Below are positions 43,049-51,561 of a DNA stretch of 64,000 nt, piece after piece. The notes beneath the pieces were generated by a model. The model had not been told where the DNA came from. It was given only the letters and a program-made list of their open reading frames with translations, and ran no database searches. The stretch's first letter is position 1. Each line of letters starts with the position of its first letter. The stretch is from the NCBI GenBank assembly GCA_904419285.1, contig CAJFQZ010000005.1, positions 41,018 to 105,017 of the forward strand. The letters run 5' to 3'. Both the position numbers and the translations under genes were made by a program. Source of the DNA: Lachnospiraceae bacterium UBA1818 (GTDB lineage: Bacteria > Bacillota > Clostridia > Lachnospirales > Lachnospiraceae).

Positions 43049-44767
43049 CTATGAATCCTGAGAAGAGAACGCTATATCGACCTGCTCTTCCGCCCAGGTA
43101 ATATTGTTGAGAATATTTCGCCGGCTCTCATTGTTCACTGCCGTCATATTCTCGCTGGCAGAGGCAAACTGTGTTGTCTCAAGACGGTTCTTTGTTGAAG
43201 CGAGTTCATTTTTGAGCTCATCCTCCGTCACGCCCGCCCTTCTGAAATTCAACGCATTTTCTCCGATCTGATACACAAGCTCGTTATACATCACGAGTGC
43301 TGTTTCCGGATTAACGATAGTGACCAGATTTGTATCGGTAAGACTGACCAGGTCATCCCAGTAATCTCTGTACGAAGCCGAACTGTATCCGGATCGGTCG
43401 ACCTTGTTCAGTCCTGCATAATATCCTGCGATTCTTGCAAACCGTTTTGACATCTCCACTTTATCCGGATCGAGCGTATCGCTCTCTGCCGCTTTCTCGA
43501 ACCAGAGCTGAGACATCTGTTTATTTCCGTTTCCTTCATAAGAATAGAAATAAGCGACTCCCATCTGGAAAGCAAAATTGTCATAAGCTTCTTTATTCGA
43601 CTCCAGGTAGCTCTCGTTCGTTCTATTTCCGCTGCCTTTATATCCCAGGATCGCAGTCATCGCTGTTGCCTCATCCTGAGAAAAGTTATTCTCATCTCCA
43701 TTCAAGCCATTCACATAGAGCTGCAGCAGATCCTGATATGCCTCTCCTTCTTTCGGATTGATCTTGATCGCGTCTTCATACAGCTGTACCCGTTCTTCCT
43801 GCGTCGAAGCAGTGGCTGCCGAACTGAGATAGGAATCGTAACTGCTCCTGGTCGCAGAACTTTCCGCGAACCGGAAGCCCAGGCAGCCGGCAAGAGAGAT
43901 AACCGATACTGCACATGCCGCCACAAAAGTTCTCCATTTAAAGCTCTCTTTTTTTCTATATTCAGTATCCAGCTCCGTGTAATGCTCCAGCGCATACATC
44001 AGCTCTGCGCAGGACTGATACCGGTCTGCCGGGTTCCTCTGCGTACATTTAAGTACGATCTGTTCCAGTCCGGATGACAGTGCCGGATTCCACTGTCTGA
44101 TGGGATACATCTCATACGGCGGAAGGCTCGGATTATGCCCGGTCAGCAGATGATACATCGTCGTTCCCAATGTATAGATATCCGTTCTTGCATCTGTCTG
44201 CCCATGGCCTCCGTACTGTTCCGGCGCCGCGTACCCCTGCGTTCCCAGACACGATGTATCTTCGATACTCGTCTCTTTGAACTCTCTTGCTGTTCCGAAG
44301 TCAATGATCATGATCTTTCCGTCCGGCTTCAGCATTACATTGGCAGGCTTAAGATCTCTGTATATGATCGGAGGTTTTCTGGAATGAAGATATCCCAGCA
44401 CGTCGCAGATCTGTTTCGCCCATTCCACGACCTTTTCCTGCGGCTGGGCACCCTCCTTCTTCAGCCAGTAGTCAAGCGCCTTTCCCTCGATATAGTCCAT
44501 AACGATAAGGAACGTATCCTCACAGTCAATAACATCGATAATACTGGGCAGGTTCGGATGGCTCAGTTTTTTCAAGATGTCAGTCTCGGCGATCAGCCCC
44601 TGCTTGACCACCTCATAGTCTTTCACTCCGTCCTTTCGGACTTCCTTGATCGCCCACTGTTTATTGGCGCGTTCATTCATCGCCAGGTAGACGACACTCA
44701 TGCCGCCCTGCCCGATCTTGTTCAATATTTTATATTTACCGTCAACAATTGATCCTATTTCCAGCAT
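43049..44767 (-). CDS. PknB-type Ser/Thr protein kinase, membrane anchored
   Basis: 572 residues from the ATG at 44767 (AGAGGA 7 nt upstream); the frame opens at a GTG 6 codons earlier inside the phosphatase stop region. Kinase domain 1-275 has all key features: GQGGMSVVY, Lys41, YRDLKPAN (Asp138), DFG (Asp156) and GYAAPEQYGG. One membrane helix lies near 285-305, then an outer domain of helical repeats instead of PASTA units. It follows the PP2C gene by 11 nt, the usual kinase-phosphatase pair. Confidence 0.92.
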   Translation of the reverse strand: MLEIGSIVDGKYKILNKIGQGGMSVVYLAMNERANKQWAIKEVRKDGVKDYEVVKQGLIAETDILKKLSHPNLPSIIDVIDCEDTFLIVMDYIEGKALDYWLKKEGAQPQEKVVEWAKQICDVLGYLHSRKPPIIYRDLKPANVMLKPDGKIMIIDFGTAREFKETSIEDTSCLGTQGYAAPEQYGGHGQTDARTDIYTLGTTMYHLLTGHNPSLPPYEMYPIRQWNPALSSGLEQIVLKCTQRNPADRYQSCAELMYALEHYTELDTEYRKKESFKWRTFVAACAVSVISLAGCLGFRFAESSATRSSYDSYLSSAATASTQEERVQLYEDAIKINPKEGEAYQDLLQLYVNGLNGDENNFSQDEATAMTAILGYKGSGNRTNESYLESNKEAYDNFAFQMGVAYFYSYEGNGNKQMSQLWFEKAAESDTLDPDKVEMSKRFARIAGYYAGLNKVDRSGYSSASYRDYWDDLVSLTDTNLVTIVNPETALVMYNELVYQIGENALNFRRAGVTEDELKNELASTKNRLETTQFASASENMTAVNNESRRNILNNITWAEEQVDIAFSSQDS

Positions 44768-44778
44768 ATATTTATCCT

Positions 44779-45564
44779 CTAACACGTCTTTACGAGAATG
44801 ACTGAGATATTGTCCTTCTCCTGACGTGACTTATTCAATTCCGTACAGTAAAGAGCCGCATCGCGCATCTCTTTTTCTGTGTTCAGTTTTCCGGGGTTCA
44901 TCAGTTTGAAGAACTCCTCCTCTGAAATCAGATGTCGGAAACCGTCTGAACAGATCATGAACACTTCATCACTGGTGTATTCTCCGTTTGTAAATTCCGG
45001 CATGATCACCTCGCTTGCTCCCACGCACTGGAGCAGCACATTTCTCTGCGGATGATTTCTTGCTTCTTCAAGGGTCATCCTCCCCTGGTCGATCTCTTTC
45101 TGCACAAAGGTCTGATCCTTCGTGAGCTGAGAGACTTTTTCAGAGTCGATCGTATAGACTCTGGAATCTCCTACATTCATCGTATAGTATCTGCCCTCCG
45201 CAAGTATCAGGAGAGCGGCTGTTGTTCCCATTGCCACATGAAACTGTTTTCCGTGTTCCGCGATCCTGTGGTTGACATCAATAACAAGTGCGTTCAGTTC
45301 ATTTTCCAGTTCCATACGGTCTATCGCGCCGTCTTTTCTCTTTTCATAAAGTATCTCAGGAAACTTATCTTCAAACCAACTTGAAAAAGCCCTAATCAAA
45401 GCGGCACTGGCGACCTCACCCTTAGCAAGGCCGCCCATTCCATCACAGACTACGGCAAGTAATACCTCGCCGTAGTCTGTCATTGCCTCTTTAATTAAGA
45501 CAGAGTCCTGATTTGTATTCTTTTTAATTCCTACATCGCTGTGTGCAATACTTAAAAATCCCAT
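44779..45564 (-). CDS. PP2C-type Ser/Thr protein phosphatase
   Basis: 261 residues from the ATG at 45564 (GGGGG just upstream); a GTG 4 codons earlier is possible. It shows the PP2C metal motifs: NTNQDSV, CDGMGG (Asp41), MNVGDSRVY, ICSDGFRHL and KDNISVILV. It should remove phosphate from the targets of the two kinases. It overlaps no gene, but stands between the protease-FHA gene and its partner kinase. Confidence 0.95.
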   Translation of the reverse strand: MGFLSIAHSDVGIKKNTNQDSVLIKEAMTDYGEVLLAVVCDGMGGLAKGEVASAALIRAFSSWFEDKFPEILYEKRKDGAIDRMELENELNALVIDVNHRIAEHGKQFHVAMGTTAALLILAEGRYYTMNVGDSRVYTIDSEKVSQLTKDQTFVQKEIDQGRMTLEEARNHPQRNVLLQCVGASEVIMPEFTNGEYTSDEVFMICSDGFRHLISEEEFFKLMNPGKLNTEKEMRDAALYCTELNKSRQEKDNISVILVKTC

Positions 45565-45588
45565 CTCTGCCCCCACAATGTCTGCTGA

Positions 45589-47268
45589 TTATGATAAATG
45601 AAATTCAAACTCTTCATCCGAGAGCTTTAATATGGACTTGTCAGTCAGCAGTGTCTCCTGATACGGGCTGAGCTGTACGCCGTTCACAAATGTGAAGTTG
45701 CTTGATTTCTGGTCTGCCACATAGTAGTCAGATCCCTTCTTTGTGATCACTGCATGGTATCTGCTGACAGAAGTATTGTCTGAGATGCAGTAGTTCACTC
45801 TTCTTCTTTCTTTACCGATCGCAAAGTTCTGAGAAGTAATAGCGATCTTTTCGCCGTTCTTCTTTCTGATGAGATAAGCGCCGCCTGCCGCTCCGCTTAA
45901 CAGTGTAGTCTCTCCTGCTCCGGAATCAAGAAGTGTAGTCTCTCCTGCTCCGTCCGGTTCTGCTCCCATTGCCGAATATCCTGTCGGCACAGTAGAAGCA
46001 CCTGCATTGGAATATCCTGACGGCGGAACCGGTCCGCCTGCCGGTACTGATGATACGCTGCCGCCTGCCTTTGCTGCTTTCTTCTTTTTCTTGCTGCTGT
46101 TCACAACTACGATAACAATGATAACTACGATAATGATCACGACTACCGCAGCAATGCCTGCGATCAGGAATGGATTTATTCCTGCCTTTTCTTCCAGACC
46201 GGTAACTGCTGCCTGGAGATCGCTGATGGATGCCTGAAGCTGTTCATCTGTTGCATCCGGATTGCTCACAACAGACTCGGCTGATCCGATCGTATCGTTG
46301 AGCACCTGAACGCTTTCATCTGTGTAGCCGGATACATCCATCGCTTTCGCTTTATCGATCTCGCTCTGAAGGCTGGATACAAGTGCCTGATCCGGTCCTT
46401 CTTCCTTTTCTGCATCATCGCCCTCGTCGGCTGTAGTGTCTCCGCCGCCTGTTGACGATGTAGAATATGCGATACCGTATGTATCAAGGATCTCTTTTAT
46501 TGCATTGATCTGGATCGAATAATTTTTCTGATCGATAATGAACTCGTTGATTCCGATAACTTCATTATTCGCATTCAGCAGCGGTCCGCCTGAATTTCCA
46601 TTATTCAGCGTTGCCGTATGCTCAATGATATCCACGCTTCCTGTTACAGTCACTTTAGAAATAATACCGTCAGAAATAGACACATCTTCTTTTGTATTAA
46701 ATTTCTTGTTCTGTACAGAATCCTCCGGGAATCCCATTGCGTAAACTGTATCCTGCGGATTGATGGTGTCGCTGTCGCCGAGTACGAGCGGCTGTCTTCC
46801 GTAAATCTTTTCAGAAAGCTTCAGAGCAGCGAAATCAAGCACATCTGACTGCGCGTTCTCATGCACGGTTGCCTCTACATTCGTATCACGGTTTGCAAAT
46901 ACAAATAATCTGATATGCGAATCGTTATCCTTCGGAAGGGCATCCAGCGCATAATCATTTTTCATTGCCTCTCTGACAGTCAATCCGTTTGAGAGCACTG
47001 TGTCCAGATCGAATACATGCTTATTTGTCACAACATATTCTTCGTTGATCATAAAGCAGGTACCGCCGGTATAATACGTCCTGTTCCCTCCATCATCGAC
47101 ATACGCCAGCATAACCTGAAGAATACCGTTTGCTGGATCCTCCGTTGTCCCTGTCACTGTCGATGTCTCTCCATCTTCCTCTGCTGCCAGTACCGGCATT
47201 GCCATTGTTATCATCAGACACATTGCCGTGAGCAGTACAAGCAGCCGTTTAATAAACTTCTTGCCCAT
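45589..47268 (-). CDS. Membrane serine protease with cytoplasmic FHA domain
   Basis: 559 residues. A signal or anchor helix (7-28) is followed by a trypsin-like protease domain with His84 (TNKHVF), Asp145 (DVLDFAALK) and Ser226 (NNGNSGGPL), so the triad is complete. A helical FIVAR-like linker and a strong membrane helix (about 363-390) follow, then KKKKK, a tail with ETTLL motifs, and an FHA domain (about 485-558) with SRYHAVI. The protease lies outside and the FHA domain inside, which can couple phosphorylation to proteolysis. It is the first gene of the T7SS array. Mycobacterial T7SS use a membrane serine protease (mycosin) of another fold; an equivalent role here is a hypothesis. Confidence 0.88.
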   Translation of the reverse strand: MGKKFIKRLLVLLTAMCLMITMAMPVLAAEEDGETSTVTGTTEDPANGILQVMLAYVDDGGNRTYYTGGTCFMINEEYVVTNKHVFDLDTVLSNGLTVREAMKNDYALDALPKDNDSHIRLFVFANRDTNVEATVHENAQSDVLDFAALKLSEKIYGRQPLVLGDSDTINPQDTVYAMGFPEDSVQNKKFNTKEDVSISDGIISKVTVTGSVDIIEHTATLNNGNSGGPLLNANNEVIGINEFIIDQKNYSIQINAIKEILDTYGIAYSTSSTGGGDTTADEGDDAEKEEGPDQALVSSLQSEIDKAKAMDVSGYTDESVQVLNDTIGSAESVVSNPDATDEQLQASISDLQAAVTGLEEKAGINPFLIAGIAAVVVIIIVVIIVIVVVNSSKKKKKAAKAGGSVSSVPAGGPVPPSGYSNAGASTVPTGYSAMGAEPDGAGETTLLDSGAGETTLLSGAAGGAYLIRKKNGEKIAITSQNFAIGKERRRVNYCISDNTSVSRYHAVITKKGSDYYVADQKSSNFTFVNGVQLSPYQETLLTDKSILKLSDEEFEFHLS

Positions 47269-47346
47269 AATTCTCTCCTCCTGTAAGAAAGTAAAATTTT
47301 GTCATTATTTGTATTTTAATGATTTACTCTATTAAATCTCAATATG

Positions 47347-47352
47347 TGTCAA
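47347..47352 (-). promoter_or_regulatory. Possible -35 element for the T7SS array
   Basis: A perfect TTGACA on the minus strand, about 80 nt before the protease-FHA start. No good -10 stands at 16-18 nt (the region reads AATAGAGTAAAT), so an activator may be needed; the divergent XRE-type gene is a candidate. The 47269-47520 gap is otherwise AT-rich without other clear signals. Confidence 0.4.
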
Positions 47353-47520
47353 GTTTTGTGGTCAGACTTTTTTCACAATTTTTATAGTATTTTTATATTT
47401 CATCTCTTATAATTATTTCGTTTGAATGCTAATGTCCGCCGTTTTATACCTTCACAGGGTATATATGTGAAACAATTATCAATATTCTTGGAACAAATAT
47501 ATATAAAGGGGAATCAGTTT

Positions 47521-48963
47521 ATGTCAGAATTTTCTGAATTGCTGTCACAGCACATACACAATAAAAATATTAAGACCTATCCGCTCGCACAGTACTGCGG
47601 TCTGGATCGTTCTAACATGTATAAAATCATAAACGGCAAAAGAAAACCGACTTCTATTGAGATGGTGGCAAATATGTGCAGATTCATGCAGCTCTCTCCC
47701 AACGAAACGAAAGAAATGCAGGAAGCATACGTGATCACACTGATCGGACCGGAGAATTATTACCGGAGGAAAAATGTAAAACTCTTTTTTGAAGAATTCC
47801 GGCTTCCCACACTTTCCTTTCCGGCTGCCGCCTACAAAGCGGAGGTCATTCCGGAAAAAGACGATATTATCCTTCTGAACACACAGACAGAAATCAACAA
47901 CGCTCTGCTCCGCATCCTTTCGCTTGAATTTTCAAGAGAAAAAGGGCATATCCGCATGCTCATACAGCCGGACTATAGTTTCCTGATCGATCTGCTTATA
48001 TCGGAAGGAATCGGGAAGTCCAATGTCTTGATAGACCATATTATCTGCTTTGATAACAATACAGACTTTTCACATGGAAAGAATGACTATAACCTGAACT
48101 GTCTGAAGAGTATACTCCCTTTATATGGAAGCATCCGTAATTATGAAGCATTTTATTACTATGATAATATTTCATCTAAAAATGACTCTTTTACATTATT
48201 TCCTTATATAATCATCACGTCAGAATACGCATGTCTTCTGACCGCTGATATTAGAAAAGGCTATATTACCAGCACTTCGGAATCTCTTGAAATGTTCTGC
48301 GGTATTTTTGATGATTATCTGAAAAAATCATCCTGCCTGCTGAAACGGATCGACAACCTGCTCGATCAGCTGGACTACGCACAGAATCTGGTCAATGTAA
48401 ATATGCCGGGATACTCTTTCCAGATGACACCGTGCCTGACGCTTTTTATGGATGCCTATTTTGCTGACAAATATGTCATACAGGACCTTCCCAACCGCTC
48501 CGCCTTCATTGAAAGATTTGTTGATTATGTTAATAATATGAATAAAAACCGCAATACTTCCTCCATGTGTTCGGTTTTTTCTCTGGAAGGACTGCTCCGC
48601 TTTATGGAGACCGGTGAGATCGGGGAATATCCTCCCAACGCATATAACAGGCCTGAGATGGAGGACAGAGTTAACTTAGCACGCCAGCTCCTTCAGGCAT
48701 GCCGCACCGGTAACTACCGCATGCTGAAGAATAATATAGGCAACCTGGACAATGAACTTTTTCTGTTCATCAGCCAGACCCGGGGATACCTGATGCTGAA
48801 CTCACCTGTTACACATAACCTGATTTATCTTGACATCGAAGAACCCGGTCTTCTTTTTACGTTTTTTGATTTCTGTGATAATATGGATGATCGGCTTTTC
48901 TTTACAAAAGAAGAGATGATAGAACAGCTCAAAATGGTGATCGAAAAATATCAGAAAAAATAA
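47521..48963 (+). CDS. XRE-type helix-turn-helix regulator with large C-terminal domain
   Basis: 480 residues from the ATG at 47521 (AAAGGGG 9 nt upstream); the frame is open 33 codons further but without a ribosome site. The HTH is at about 14-55 (TYPLAQYCGLDRSNMYKIINGKRKP). The remaining 400 residues have no family I know, with YENYRR-like aromatic segments and no membrane helix. It is divergent from the T7SS array with a 252-nt shared upstream region, so it is the obvious candidate regulator of that array. Confidence 0.75.
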   Translation: MSEFSELLSQHIHNKNIKTYPLAQYCGLDRSNMYKIINGKRKPTSIEMVANMCRFMQLSPNETKEMQEAYVITLIGPENYYRRKNVKLFFEEFRLPTLSFPAAAYKAEVIPEKDDIILLNTQTEINNALLRILSLEFSREKGHIRMLIQPDYSFLIDLLISEGIGKSNVLIDHIICFDNNTDFSHGKNDYNLNCLKSILPLYGSIRNYEAFYYYDNISSKNDSFTLFPYIIITSEYACLLTADIRKGYITSTSESLEMFCGIFDDYLKKSSCLLKRIDNLLDQLDYAQNLVNVNMPGYSFQMTPCLTLFMDAYFADKYVIQDLPNRSAFIERFVDYVNNMNKNRNTSSMCSVFSLEGLLRFMETGEIGEYPPNAYNRPEMEDRVNLARQLLQACRTGNYRMLKNNIGNLDNELFLFISQTRGYLMLNSPVTHNLIYLDIEEPGLLFTFFDFCDNMDDRLFFTKEEMIEQLKMVIEKYQKK

Positions 48964-49005
48964 AATGATCTTCCCGCTCAGGGAAGATCCTCAAAGAGAA
49001 ATGTA

Positions 49006-49033
49006 CAGCAGCTTTTTCAGGCTGCTGCTTTTC
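49006..49033 (+). terminator. Terminator of the XRE regulator gene
   Basis: AGCAGC (49007-49012) pairs with GCTGCT (49021-49026), followed by GCTTTTCTT. A second stem, GATCTTCCC/GGGAAGATC at 48967-48989, lies just before it without a T tract. Confidence 0.7.
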
Positions 49034-49078
49034 TTATATAATAACCCGAACGGCAGACCTCTGATCTGCCTGGACGCA

Positions 49079-49118
49079 AAGAAAAACCTCATGCTGTAAA
49101 TGTAACATGAGGTTTTTC
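49079..49118 (-). terminator. Terminator after tRNA-Asn (bidirectional shape)
   Basis: AAAAACCTCATG pairs with CATGAGGTTTTT (49082-49093 and 49106-49117). On the minus strand it ends in TTTTTCTTTG, 4 nt after tRNA-Asn. Confidence 0.85.
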
Positions 49119-49121
49119 AAG

Positions 49122-49194
49122 CTCCCCCTGTTGGACTTGAACCAACGACACTTCGGTTAACAGCCGAATGCTCTACCGACTGAGCTAAGGAGGA
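49122..49194 (-). tRNA. tRNA-Asn(GTT)
   Basis: Acceptor TCCTCCT/AGGGGGA, anticodon loop CTGTTAA (GTT), T-arm TTGGTTCAAGTCCAA. No CCA is encoded. Confidence 0.95.
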
Positions 49195-49231
49195 ATATTT
49201 AATTTTCAACAGCTTATGTTATGCTGTCAAG

Positions 49232-49304
49232 TGGAGAATACGAGAGTCGAACTCGTGACCTCCTGCTTGCAAGGCAGGCGCTCTCCCAACTGAGCTAATC
49301 CCCC
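49232..49304 (-). tRNA. tRNA-Ala(TGC)
   Basis: Acceptor GGGGGAT/ATTCTCC, anticodon loop CTTGCAA (TGC), T-arm GAGTTCGACTC. First of a two-tRNA operon with tRNA-Asn. No CCA is encoded. Confidence 0.95.
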
Positions 49305-49329
49305 GAAATATGTTTTTTAGAACTTTTAT

Positions 49330-49359
49330 AAAATACCATATTTCAGGGGGATCTGTCAA
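49330..49359 (-). promoter_or_regulatory. Promoter of the tRNA-Ala/tRNA-Asn operon
   Basis: TTGACA at 49359-49354 and TATTTT at 49335-49330 with an 18-nt spacer, 25 nt before tRNA-Ala. Confidence 0.65.
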
Positions 49360-49474
49360 GCTATTTTTGATAAAATATTACCAGATGTTGCTGTTTCCAC
49401 CTGCTGCCGCGCGCCTGTGCATCCGCCATACTGATGTGCCCCGCTCCAAAAATGTAATGCGGAAATGATGCCTG

Positions 49475-50293
49475 TCAGAGACCGAGGAGCCTTGTCAGCA
49501 GAGGGTTCGTATCATAGAGCAGCGTAAGGATACTGCTCTTCTCCACCATCGCAAAGCATGCGCTTCCTGCTTCCGTCGCATACAGAAGCGTCATGATCAG
49601 AAAGCCGATCCACACGATGACCAGGCCCAGCACCAGACCCAGCGCGGCGCCGCCGATGTGGTTGATCAGTCCCAGCACCGGGAGCTCGCCAATGATATTC
49701 ACGGTGACCATCAGCGCCTTGACCAGGATGACAGCGATCACGAAAGTCACAAGGAATGACAGGATATTCAGCACCATTCCGGATATGAACGCCGCCACAT
49801 ACTGTGGGAAAGAGCTCACCCCGAGAGAATTATAGGATGCTTCATTGTTGTTATCCATGAGCTGATCCTTTAAAAATTCCGGCAGAGGCGCATTCTCGAT
49901 CTCGCTGATCTGAATATCCCGCGGAATCTCTCCGATCACGTTCAGAATATCCTGGACCTTGATCCCCAGACGATCCCAGTCCAGATCATTCAGATTCTGC
50001 AGCTGATCCTGACTAAGATTTTCCAGCGGAGTTCCGCTGAGATCGAGATCTGCGAGCTGATCCTGGGATATCTCAGGCATAAACGCCGCCACACACCGCT
50101 CCTCTATGAAATCATCCACCGGCGTGTACTTTGCCAGGGCATCGGCCACATAGGGAGAGAGGAACGCCACGATCACGATCGTCAGCACAGTCGACAGAAG
50201 AGAAAGTCCTAATTTCAGGAAGCCTCTTATGTACCCCACTACAATACATACTAAAAAAACAGTTGCAACTATTATCAACAGCCAATTATCCAT
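49475..50293 (-). CDS. CvpA family membrane protein
   Basis: 272 residues, longer than the ~160-180 usual for CvpA because of a soluble insertion (about 65-150, rich in Asp/Leu: DQLADLDLSGTPL). Membrane segments lie at about 5-22, 28-48, 160-200 and 215-245. CvpA-type proteins act in envelope function and, in E. coli, colicin V production. TAGGAGA overlaps the stop of the preceding DUF5711 gene, so the pair is one operon with the LysM gene. Confidence 0.8.
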   Translation of the reverse strand: MDNWLLIIVATVFLVCIVVGYIRGFLKLGLSLLSTVLTIVIVAFLSPYVADALAKYTPVDDFIEERCVAAFMPEISQDQLADLDLSGTPLENLSQDQLQNLNDLDWDRLGIKVQDILNVIGEIPRDIQISEIENAPLPEFLKDQLMDNNNEASYNSLGVSSFPQYVAAFISGMVLNILSFLVTFVIAVILVKALMVTVNIIGELPVLGLINHIGGAALGLVLGLVIVWIGFLIMTLLYATEAGSACFAMVEKSSILTLLYDTNPLLTRLLGL

Positions 50294-50301
50294 ATCGTCT
50301 C

Positions 50302-51498
50302 CTAATTTGTAAGATAAATCACTTTCAATTCATCTACACTCATCACATAGTATCTGTTCAGTCCGGGAGCCCCGAACATTTCCAATGCCTCCACATTCAG
50401 GTTCCCCTGGAATTTCATAACCCCCGTGTCTGTCATAATGCAGCATCTGCTGCCGTCAAACATGATGATCTCATCCCCATCTATCTTGACATGGGCATAT
50501 TCGCCTGAAACAGGCTTCCGGATCACCTGATTTCCGGACCGGTCATACAGTGAGACCTCATAACCGGATTTTTCTTCGTTGAGAAGGATAAAACCGATAT
50601 AACGGTCTGAGTGGAATACACTCCTGATCTCTCGATTGAGGGTGACTTCCTTCACCTTTTCCGGTGTCTCCAGGCCTTCGTATATAATGAAAGAATTGTC
50701 TCCCACTGCCACAGACCGGTCATTCCCCATAAAGAAAATATCTGCGGCGATCTCTCCGCTGTATTCATCCGACGCGACCGTATTGTCTGCTTTCTCCTGC
50801 CCTGCCTCGCCGAAATTGTAGTAGACGACTCTTGATCCCAGGCTTGTCCCCTCAGTATACAGATAGGATACGGCCAGCGTATTGCCGTCATCCGACAGAG
50901 CCAGCGCTACAGGATATCCCATACTGCTCATGGTCACCTGCTGTTCCACCAGGATATTCCCCGCCGCGTCATATGTCAGGATGCGCGGCGAATTTTCATT
51001 GCGCAGGATCGCGCTCACGATCCCCTGCTCCGAAACTGTTATCTTTTCAATGGGCAGTGTTGTCTCGATCTCACCTTTCAGCCCATCCTCTGTGAATACC
51101 AGGATATTGTTCCCGCCCCTGTCCGCAACGGCAAAGGTCTTATCCTTTACCTCAATAATGGGATTCTGCAGCTGCGTGGACTGGATCCACTGCTCCTCAT
51201 TCTTCCTGTTCAGGAACACAACTCCGTCCCTGTTATAACGGACGATCCCTCCCGCGAACTCCACGTAGCTGTTTGTATCCGATATATCATTCTTATAGGT
51301 CGATGCACTGCGTGCCCGGTCATATGTCTGATTCTTCAGCAGGAGATACGTCCCGCATACCGCCAGGGCTGCAAGTACGGCGATGGCGAGAATATCGATC
51401 ATCTTCTGCTTTCGGAATCTTCTTACCTTCTTTTTTACTTCCGCCGGATCTTCGGGAGGCTCTACGATCCTGAGATACGGAATCTTCTTTTGCGCCAT
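50302..51498 (-). CDS. DUF5711 family membrane-anchored beta-propeller-like protein
   Basis: 398 residues. A cytoplasmic basic start, one membrane helix (about 34-54), then a large domain of repeated beta strands (VEFAGGIVRYNRDGVVFLN, DGNTLAVSYLY and similar) like a WD/propeller fold. Such proteins occur next to cvpA in Lachnospiraceae; the role is unknown. 63 nt separate it from the LysM gene upstream. Confidence 0.7.
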   Translation of the reverse strand: MAQKKIPYLRIVEPPEDPAEVKKKVRRFRKQKMIDILAIAVLAALAVCGTYLLLKNQTYDRARSASTYKNDISDTNSYVEFAGGIVRYNRDGVVFLNRKNEEQWIQSTQLQNPIIEVKDKTFAVADRGGNNILVFTEDGLKGEIETTLPIEKITVSEQGIVSAILRNENSPRILTYDAAGNILVEQQVTMSSMGYPVALALSDDGNTLAVSYLYTEGTSLGSRVVYYNFGEAGQEKADNTVASDEYSGEIAADIFFMGNDRSVAVGDNSFIIYEGLETPEKVKEVTLNREIRSVFHSDRYIGFILLNEEKSGYEVSLYDRSGNQVIRKPVSGEYAHVKIDGDEIIMFDGSRCCIMTDTGVMKFQGNLNVEALEMFGAPGLNRYYVMSVDELKVIYLTN

Positions 51499-51561
51499 AT
51501 AACTCCCCTTATCGTCTGTCTTGTTTTTCCAGTTCTTTTTCCTGTAGATTATAACACGACT

